From assembly GCA_963580455.1 (NCBI GenBank), contig OY756969.1, forward strand, positions 14,046,760 through 14,110,759: 64,000 bases of DNA. Reading direction: 5' to 3'. The position numbers and the translations under genes are program-made. The notes under the pieces are model-generated. The model saw only the letters and a list, made by a program, of their open reading frames with translations. It had not been told where the DNA came from and did no database searches. Source of the stretch: Euonymus europaeus. Its lineage: Eukaryota; Streptophyta; Magnoliopsida; Celastrales; Celastraceae. Below, piece after piece: positions 56,699 through 64,000 of this stretch; position 1 is the first letter of the stretch, and every line of letters begins with the position of its first letter.

Positions 56699-57433
56699 AT
56701 GACTCAATCCAACCCACTTGCACGCATTTTGGATGCCAACCGGCTTATTGGGCCAAACTTTGTCGACTGGCTGAGAAATTTGAGAATAGTTCTCAATTTC
56801 GAAAAGATTGGCTATGTCCTTGACAAACCTATTCCAGCATCCTAACCTGAAGGATCTACTGAGGAGGAAAAGACTACCTATGAACGGTGACTGGAGCATG
56901 ATTTGATAGCTAGAAGTTATATTCTGGCTTCAATGACAAATGAGCTTCAAAAACAACATGAGAATTATGTTAGTGCTCGAGATATGATCTTTCATCTGAA
57001 AGAGTTATATGGAGAGCAAAGCAGGATAGCCAGATATGATATCTCTAAGGAATTGTTCCGAAAGAGAATGGCTGAAGGTGCAAATGTGAAAGATCATGTT
57101 CTCAGGATGATCAATTTGATTGAACAACTTGAGAATTTAGATTTTCTCATGGATTGCAACTTACAGACTGATTTGATTTTACAGTCCCTGCCTGATTCCT
57201 TCTCACCGTTCATTGTGAATTTTCACATGAACAAAATTGAGTGTACCTTGGCAGAACTTCTGAATATGCTAGGTACAACTCAAGCAGATATGAAGGGAAA
57301 GACAGTTGAGAAGGCTCTTGTGGCTTCTTCATCTTCTAAGAAGAAGAACAACAACAAGAAAGCTTCTACTTCTGGACCTTCTAAGAAGATTTCCAAAAAG
57401 AAATCAAAGGACAAAGCGCCAGCAGCAGATTAA
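56699..57433 (+). pseudogene. copia gag
   Basis: ATG at 56699 (MTQSNPLARILDANRLIGPN). TAA near 56843-56845 and TGA near 56888-56890 interrupt the start (the second in a context that normally has Trp). From 56903 it is open through LASMTNELQKQHENY, ELFRKRMAEGANVKDHVLRM and the Lys-rich tail. It ends in TAA at 57431-57433 just before the zinc knuckle, whose first Cys is lost (FFCQKDGHWKRN). Confidence 0.88.
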
Positions 57434-58501
57434 GGAAAAATTTTCTTTTGTCAGAAGGATGGGCACTGGAAAAGGAACTATTCCGAATATCTCAAGTCCT
57501 TGAAAGTCAAGGGAAAGGGAAAGGAGACACCTTCAGAAGGTATGTCTAATTTCTGTAAACTTGAGAATATTGTTTCTATTTACTCATCATCTACTTCTTG
57601 GATCATTGATACTGGTGCATCTTCACAAATATGTGTGTCGTTGCAGGATCTGAGAAGAAGTAGAACTCTGGGAGCAAATGAAGTGGCCATACAAGTAGGA
57701 AATAAAGCAATTGTTGCTGCTACTGCTATTGGGACTGCTTTCATTAAATTACCTTCTGCACATGTTTTAAATTTGGATAACTGTTTCTTTGTTCCTAATG
57801 CTTTCAATAACATTATTTCTGTGGGACTTTTGGCACAGAAGAATTATGAATTCCATTATAAGAATAATGTGTGTTCTATTCATTTTGGAAATGAATGTGT
57901 TGGTATGGAAAATTTGATAAATGGTTTGTATTATTTAAATATGCATGATGGTAAGCTCTTAACTCATAATGTGAATAATGATGCAATAGAACCATCTAAA
58001 AATAATTCTAAATATCTGTGGCATCTTAGATTAGGTCATATTGCAGAAGAAAGACTTAACAAGTTGATAAAAGAGGGTTTAATCAAATCCTCGGATTTAG
58101 AATCCTATTCTACTTGTGAATCCTGTATTCAGAGCAAAATGACCAGATCGCCCTTTGTTGGACAAAGTCAAAGATCTACAGAAGTTTTAGAATTAATACA
58201 TTCAGATGTATGTGGGCCTTTTAATCAAATGGCTAGAGGTGGTTATTTCTACTTCATTACTTTTACTGATGATAGCTCACGGTATGGGTATGTATACTTA
58301 ATGAAGTACAAGCATGAATCTTTTGAAAAGTTCAAAGAATTCAAAGCTAAAGTAGAAAATCAAACTGGAAAAAGTATTAAAGCTCTTCGATCAGATCGAG
58401 GTGGTGAATACTTAAGTCAGGAATTTGAAATGTTCCTAAAAGAACATGGCATTGTTTCACAATTGACTCCTCCAGGAACACCACAGTTTAATGGTGTATA
58501 A
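57434..58501 (+). pseudogene. copia protease and integrase core
   Basis: Protease box SWIIDTGASSQICVSLQDLR; GAG-pre-integrase YLWHLRLGHIAEERLNKLIK and CESCIQSKMTRSPF; integrase core with D in LIHSDVCGPF, D in LRSDRGGEYLSQEF; the Glu region begins at 58502 after TAA 58499-58501. Otherwise open. Confidence 0.9.
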
Positions 58502-58890
58502 GAAATGAGAAACTGTACTTTGTTAGACATGGTACGTTCAATGATGTGTTATACAGATTTACCCATTTCATTATAGGGTTTCTATCCTCTGACTGCAACT
58601 TATTTGCTGAACAGAATTCCTTCTAAATTTGTTCCTAAGACACCATATGAGATATGGGTTGGTAGGGCTCCAAGTCTTAAACATGTTAGGATTTGGGGTT
58701 GTCCAGCACACATCAAAAAACTGCAAACAGATAAATTGGAGGCCAGATCTGAACAAGGAAGATTTGTTGGATATCCAAAGGAAACTTTGGGATACTATTT
58801 CTATAGTCTCACTGGTCATAAAATAGTGATCAGTAGAGATGCCATTTTTCTGGAAAAAGAGTTTGTTCAGAATAAAGGTATAGGGGTATA
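58502..58890 (+). pseudogene. copia integrase C-terminal part
   Basis: Continues after the stop with Glu of the DDE set, NCTLLDMVRSMMCYTDLPIS, a TAG near 58577 (normally Trp), then TYLLNRIPSKFVPKTPYEIW, LKHVRIWGCPAHIKKLQTDK and GYYFYSLTGHKIVISRDAIF. Stop at 58888-58890. Confidence 0.88.
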
Positions 58891-59746
58891 GGGAAAAAGA
58901 ATAGAACTTGAGGAAGTATATGATATTCCACAATATGATCAAGATCATATTCAAGAATCCAATGATGCAAGAACTGTCATCACACAAACTCCTAGAAAAT
59001 TTAATAGAGTTATCCGTCCACCAGCATGGTATAACTTACTACATAATATACAAGAGTTGTTTGTTCATGGAGATGTAGATCATGGTGATGATCCTACTAG
59101 TTATGAAGAAGCAATATTTGATATTGACTCTTCAAAATGGCTTGAAGCTATGAAATCTGAAATGAATTCAATGTATTCAAATCAAGTTTGGGATCTTGTG
59201 GACTCTCTTGAAGGTATTGTACATATAGGACGCAAATGGGTGTACAAGAGGAAAATTGGTTTGGATGGCAAGCTAGAAACCTACAAAGAAAGATTGGTTG
59301 CAAAAGGTTATACACAAAGACAAGGAATTGACTATGAGGAAACCTTTTCACCAGTTGCTATGTTGAAATCTATCAGGATTTTATTAGCCATAGCTGCACA
59401 CTATGATTATGAGATATGGCAGTTGGATGTCAAAACTGCATTCCTTAATGGAAACATTGAGGAATATATCTATATGGAACAACCCAAGGGTTTTGAATCC
59501 AAAGGTGGAAAACAAAAGGTGTGTAAGCTTAAGGGATCCATTTATGGTCTTAAGCAAGCTTCAAGGAGTTGGAACATCTGTTTTGATGAAGCAATCAAAT
59601 CATTTGGCTTCATTAAAAATGTGGATGAACCTTGTGTTTACAAGAAGGTTAGTGGGAGTGCTCACACATTCCTAGTTTTGTATGTTGATGACATTCTCCT
59701 TTTTGGGGATGATGTTGGAATGATGACTTCAGTTAAAGTCTGGTGA
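58891..59746 (+). pseudogene. copia reverse transcriptase
   Basis: After a decayed linker: WLEAMKSEMNSMYSNQVWDL, KWVYKRKIGLDGKLETYKER, FSPVAMLKSIRILLAIAAHY, QLDVKTAFLNGNIEEYIYME, GLKQASRSWNICFDEAIKSF and catalytic YVDD (about 59680). Frame lost near 59740-59760. Confidence 0.92.
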
Positions 59747-59762
59747 CACAAAAACTTTCTCC

Positions 59763-60665
59763 ATGAAAGATTTGGGAGAAGCAGCCTATATTCTGGGAAT
59801 TAGAATCTATAGAGATAGATCTAAAAGAATTATAGGGCTTTCTCAATCTATGTATATAGACAAGGTGTTGAAACGATTCAACATGCAAGAGTCTAAAAGA
59901 GGATTGTTACCTTACAGACATGACATTCATCTTTCTAAGGAAATGTCTCCAAAGACACTTGAGGAAAGAGAGAGAATGACCAAGATTCCATATGCATCTG
60001 TAGTTGGAAGTCTGATGTATGCTATGTTATGTACTAGACCTGACATAGCACATGCTGTAAGTGTTACAAGCAGATTTCAATCAAATCCTAGTGAAGAACA
60101 CTGGGCTGCTGTTAAGAATATTCTTAAGTACTTAAAAAGGACTAAAGAATTGATCTTAACATATGGAGGAGGTGATTTGAGAATCGATGGCTATACTGAT
60201 TCTGATTTCCAAACAAATATTGATGATAGAAAGTCTATCTCTGGGTTGGTTTTCATATGTAATGGTGGAGCAGTGTGTTGGAAAAGTTCTAAACAAAGCA
60301 CTACTGCAGACGCTACCACAGAGGTTGAATACATCGCTGCATCGGATGCTGCAAAGGAAGCGGTTTGGATGAAGAAGTTCGTTACAGAACTTGGTGTTGT
60401 TCCATCCATTGAATCACCAATGCCACTATACTGTGATAACAATAGGGCAATTGCTTAGGCAAAGGAACCAAGGTCTCATAAGAAATCCAAACATATCAAA
60501 AGATGTTTCCACATTATCAGAGAGATAATTGAAAGAGGTGATGTATCTATACAGAAAATAGCATAAGTAGAAAACATTGCTGATCCATTAACTAAATCTC
60601 TAACTCTACAGCAGTTAGATCGTCATCTAGAAAAGATGAGTATGAGATACCATAGCGATTGGCTT
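59763..60665 (+). pseudogene. copia RT end and RNase H
   Basis: MKDLGEAAYILGIRIYRDRS and YASVVGSLMYAMLCTRPDIA, then RNase H (IDGYTDSDFQTNIDDRKSIS, TTEVEYIAASDAAKEAVWMK, LYCDNNRAIA). TAG at 60456-60458 fits a former CAG. The tail continues with HKKSKHIKRCFHIIREIIER, a further stop, NIADPLTKSLTL and YHSDWL to about 60665. Confidence 0.9.
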
Positions 60666-60669
60666 TAGG

Positions 60670-60682
60670 ACAAGTGGGAGAT
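60670..60682 (+). promoter_or_regulatory. Polypurine tract of the large copia element
   Basis: ACAAGTGGGAGAT before the 3' LTR, the usual copia form. Confidence 0.85.
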
Positions 60683-62304
60683 TGTTAGATATATGTCCTA
60701 TATAGCTAATCTAATACGGCTGTATTTGGAACATATATAATAATTTTACTATATTAATTGTTTATATAAATGACAGTTTATAATATAATTGATATTTCTA
60801 TTTATATAGTTGTATTAAATATGTCCGTAAATATTTATTAGAGACCTCATTCTCAAGAGTTGAGAATATGAGTGACGAGTGATCTCTAGTATAAATATCT
60901 TAAATAAAGTTCCTGATTGTAGAATTATTAGTTGGACAATAATAATTCGGAAGATCAGTATACTGTTTGTTTCCTATAATGATAGGGTTGTGAGTCTCAT
61001 GCAATTTAATATGAGATATTAAAACAAACAGTATGTGAGGTTTATTGTTGAATAAATGCTTCGAACATGACTTGTTAAATAATGAATCACATGGAGGTTT
61101 ATTTCCTTGTCAATGATTTAATATTTATTTATAATTGTGTAAATAATCCTTAGACCTGAGATAACATAGTAGTTTTGTATATGGGTGATTGAATTTTATC
61201 AATGTTGGAAATATTTACTTATTAAATAAATATTAACATTTGATGGATTCAGTTAGTTATATATGGAGACTTGTGTGCAGTCAATAAGGAATCCACCGCC
61301 TCGAAATAAACGAGGAGAATATCCTATGTGATCCAGATATTTATTGACACGGGAAATCCTTGGCCGAGGTTGTATGATTAATGAAAATGTGTTTTCATTA
61401 ATTATTTGTTTGTCAATAAAATATTGGATCTTACATATAATTGAGTTAGTGGATTTGACTGATATCCATGATCCTCACTCAATTGGGATATTGTACAGTG
61501 GAAGGATTTAATTACATGGTAATTGTAATTAAATGTTCATATGAAAGAATTCATCACTGATTGGGTAGTCACGATATACTGCTAGGTGTCACTCATGATT
61601 TATAAGAAATGATTAAAAGTTGTTTTAATTAATATCAAAGAGTTTGATATTATTCTTATTGCTAATCGGTAATGAACCTAGAAAGTCACACATAAAAGAA
61701 TCACAGAAATTTGTTTCAGCTAAGGTTATTAAGAGAACTGTGTGGATTCGATAATGTTTATGAGATAAAAATAATCGAATTACTAATTAAATAAGGTTTA
61801 TTGTAAACGGATAGGATCCGATTGATTAATTGATAATGCTAGCACGTGAAAAATTAATCAATAAATAAACTATATTTAATTAATATATATAATTAATATA
61901 TAATTATATTAAATGTTACAAAAGTGGTTGCGACACATGTATGTGCCGACACCACTTTTGCTTAATATTTAAGTTGTATGATATACAACTTATGAATTCA
62001 GTTCTTTATGAATGAATTGATTTCAGAGATTCAAAGAATGACACACTTCTCGAAAAGAAATGTTTCCTTTTTAGGAAAGTTTTGTTTTGTGGTGTATGAC
62101 ATCAATCTTAGCTTGTGATTCGGTGGACGGATTAGAGGCTTCGTGAGATCGGAGTTCTACCGGTGATAGCTTTTGGATCAAGCAGAAACTGGGAAAGGAG
62201 TCTAGACGATTGGAGTACCGGACAAACTGTTTGTACAAGCACGCTACAAGAGGTAAAATTTTGTAGCTTCCGCTGCGTGTACATGTGTATGCCGTATGCT
62301 TACA
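60683..62304 (+). repeat. 3' LTR of the large copia element
   Basis: 1,622 bp, ends ATGCTTACA and is followed by TSD CTGAT. Confidence 0.92.
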
Positions 62305-62368
62305 CTGATAATGAAGATAAAGTTGAAGATAATGTTTTTCTTATTTGAGTTTTTTTTAATTTCATTAG

Positions 62369-62462
62369 AGTGGGACTACTTGATGTTACTAAGTTCAATT
62401 CGAGCATGGATAGAGACAACCCCTTTAAGTTTACTCTTGGTCAAGGAGAGTTTTTCTGGTAA
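62369..62462 (+). pseudogene. FKBP-type peptidyl-prolyl isomerase fragment
   Basis: Acceptor AG at 62367-62368, then LLDVTKFNSSMDRDNPFKF and TLGQGE, matching the FKBP core (TGTLLDG.KFDSSRDR..PF.F.LGQG) of plant FKBP62/ROF1-type proteins, which fold clients with Hsp90. It runs to TAA at 62460-62462 without the expected donor or the rest of the domain. A broken exon; the large copia element lies about 60 bp upstream. Confidence 0.6.
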
Positions 62463-63492
62463 ATGAATTTGAACCCAAACTTGACTTGGCTTTTGAACAT
62501 GCTACGCCTACATTAGTTCTGAGTGTGAAAAAGTTTGAATGGAGTTATGCATGGTGGAAGTTTAACTATGAGGTTTGTTTCATTAAGCTTAATTTTTTTT
62601 TCGCTTTTCATGGAAATGAAGCTTCAAGTTTAACTCTGAACTTTGCTTATATTATGAAATATTGTTTGTTTCTTGGTTTTGTATATTCTTCCCTATCAAG
62701 TTGTTTCGAGATAATATCTTTTCATCTTTATATGACTAGAACTACTAAAGTACTAATCCTTTTTCATCTTCAGAATCAAATGGATATTGTAGGCACTTCA
62801 ATGCTGACAAATTTCCAACTACATTGGGTCAACTTTATGTTGATACTATATGAAATTGTTCCTTCTTGTATTTGTGTCTTCTTTCGCTTATTAACAAGCT
62901 AATATATTGTTTAGGTTTTACGTCCTTCCTTCGGTACGTAGAATGAATACAGTTTAACATTCAGGTTCTGTTTGTTTGGGGGAAAATACCCATTTAAGAA
63001 AAAGTATTTTTAATTTTCTGTGTTTATTAACAAAAAATTGAAAAAGTCAAATGAAAAATAAATAAAAGTCAACAAAAAAACCCTAAAAAGGGAAAATGAC
63101 GCCCTATTTCAAACAGCAGCAGTCATTTTTCGTAGCTCTCGCCCCCGTTCAAGTTCTCTCGCATATGCAGCAAGCAGCTTCTCCTCTCCAGCTGATTCCT
63201 TCTTTTAGTGAATGCTTCTTGTTTCTTCTCTGTTTTTTACTTTGTGCTGTTCGTTTCTTCTCACTTCTTCTCTGTTTTTGATACCGCACACCACGATACG
63301 AAGCTTTTTGATTTTGTTAACTGATTTCTTTCTTTTTTGACGATGCGATAGGGTCCTCCAACCTCTGGACTACATTGTTCTTGGCTTAGGACGTCGTAAA
63401 CCTAAAATTTGAGGTACTGAAATTTGGATATTCTACTGTTCTACTATGTGAGATATTCCTGCTCTATTATTTTTCTTGTCCGATCCTTTGAT
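62463..63492. other. Unassigned flank
   Basis: One plus-strand ORF of 138 residues (62486-62902) with no recognised motif and low-complexity hydrophobic stretches, probably not a gene. The stretch 63090-63260 is T/C-rich and could be a 5' UTR. Confidence 0.35.
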
Positions 63493-63888
63493 TTACTGTC
63501 TGATTTGTCTTGGTTTTTTTTGTGGGTTGGGTGTTGATTTTGGTTCTTTTGGCATCTGGGTTTCTTTTGTTGAATTTTGTTTGGCTATTTGTTGAATTTT
63601 GTGCTTATATACTGTGTCGTCATCATCTGGGTCATGATTTGAAGGATTTCGATTCCACAATCGGATTTCGTTGTCGGAGGAGCCACTGTAGAGGAGTTTT
63701 CTAGAAAAAGTGAGAGAGGATATATAGCTATTGTGACCTTTGAGAGTGGCACAATAGTAGGCAATGGTGAAGTAGTGATGTGGTTGAGGTTGTAAAGTTA
63801 GTGAAGGAACAGAAGGAAGGCTTGGCAGTGAACAAAGAGTATTAGAGCTGTAGTATGATTCAGAATCACAGTTTGGAACAAAATGCAT
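63493..63888 (-). CDS. WD40-repeat protein, N-terminal part (JINGUBANG-like)
   Basis: ATG at 63888 (MHFVPNCDSESYYSS). A Ser/Pro/Leu-rich start is followed by the first WD40 blade: CATLKGHNSYISSLTFSRKL, LYSGSSDNEIRLWNRNP. This resembles plant WD40 proteins of the JINGUBANG type, thought to act as scaffolds. A full protein would have about seven blades in 400 or more residues. Here the frame turns to unrelated basic sequence after DPDDDDT and stops at 63493. Either a splice donor (GT near 63618) leads to an exon further left that I cannot find, or the gene is truncated. Confidence 0.6.
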   Translation of the reverse strand: MHFVPNCDSESYYSSNTLCSLPSLPSVPSLTLQPQPHHYFTIAYYCATLKGHNSYISSLTFSRKLLYSGSSDNEIRLWNRNPSNHDPDDDDTVYKHKIQQIAKQNSTKETQMPKEPKSTPNPQKKPRQIRQ

Positions 63889-63944
63889 TGTGTTTGTCAG
63901 TTTGTGATGTAGTGAGGGAGAGAGAGTGTGGAGTTAGTGGATCA

Positions 63945-63952
63945 AATTTATA
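63945..63952 (-). promoter_or_regulatory. TATA box of the WD40 gene
   Basis: CTATAAAT on the minus strand about 57-64 bp upstream of ATG 63888, followed by a CT-rich leader (CACTCTCTCTCCCTCAC), typical of plant core promoters with Y patches. Confidence 0.6.
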
Positions 63953-64000
63953 GAGAATTGGTGATTTAAGGTCCCCAAGTAAACAACATCTGATTCTTAT

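Larger units (their letters stand above)
47873..62304 (+). mobile_element. Ty1/copia element (Angela/TAR-like), with nested Reina element
   Basis: TSD CTGAT (47868-47872 and 62305-62309). LTRs 47873-49498 and 60683-62304 (about 1.62 kb, a few percent different by eye). Long leader, then gag, protease, integrase, RT, RNase H and PPT. A Reina-type chromovirus sits in the leader. Own length is about 9.3 kb. Coding region carries many stops, so it is dead. Lineage inferred from long LTR, long leader and gag start ARILDANRLIGPNFVDWLRN. Confidence 0.9.

Noticed and set aside
62486..62902. 138-residue ORF as a membrane protein gene
   Set aside because: Hydrophobic runs come from T-rich DNA. No homology, promoter or conserved pattern was recognised.
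1..64000. CRISPR array, tRNA, rRNA or bacterial-type operon
   Set aside because: Repeats here are LTRs and TE pieces. Primer-site matches to tRNA are only 11-19 nt long. No cloverleaf or rRNA core sequence was seen.

Overview
This is a piece of a flowering-plant nuclear genome, most likely a eudicot. It is AT-rich, has tRNA-Met-type primer sites, Ty1/copia and Ty3/gypsy polyproteins of plant lineages, long introns and broken plant exons. No rRNA, tRNA, CRISPR array or bacterial-style operon was seen. Almost the whole window is transposable element, much of it nested. Host material is limited to gene scraps: a possible promoter and 5' end near 600, an LRR receptor fragment (17.5 kb), one orphan exon of a phytyl ester synthase-like acyltransferase (18.1 kb), an FKBP-type isomerase fragment (62.4 kb) and the 5' part of a WD40 gene at the right edge (63.5-63.9 kb, minus strand).

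Left part. 1801-4431 holds a strange fold-back insert: a 262-bp host duplication flanks one copia LTR, one gag and three RT fragments in alternating orientation. 6608-15679 is a Tat-type Ty3/gypsy element (445-bp LTRs, TSD AAGGC). It has gag, protease, RT, two RNase H domains and integrase on the plus strand, and a three-exon gene with its own TATA box on the minus strand between integrase and the 3' LTR.

Middle. A minus-strand copia element (pieces at 18555-20773, 21107-21576 and 44542-45224) was split in its gag by an Athila-type gypsy element (21577-44536, minus, TSD CACAT). The Athila 3' LTR contains a solo LTR (21945-23823, TSD TCTCT). The Athila RT is interrupted by a 12.6-kb non-coding, LARD-like element (27702-40326). 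That element contains another solo LTR (33191-35427, TSD GAGAA) and, inside its 5' LTR, a captured chromovirus 3' end plus hAT-like scrap flanked by a 224-bp duplication.

Right part. 47873-62304 is a large copia element with 1.62-kb LTRs (TSD CTGAT). Its long untranslated leader is interrupted by a compact Reina-type chromovirus (50236-55401, 280-bp LTRs, TSD CATGT) that is nearly intact. Most autonomous elements here are dead, mainly through nonsense codons of the C-to-T type and single-base frameshifts. Coordinates, TSDs and splice phases were read by eye; lineage names rest on motif recognition, not on database searches.
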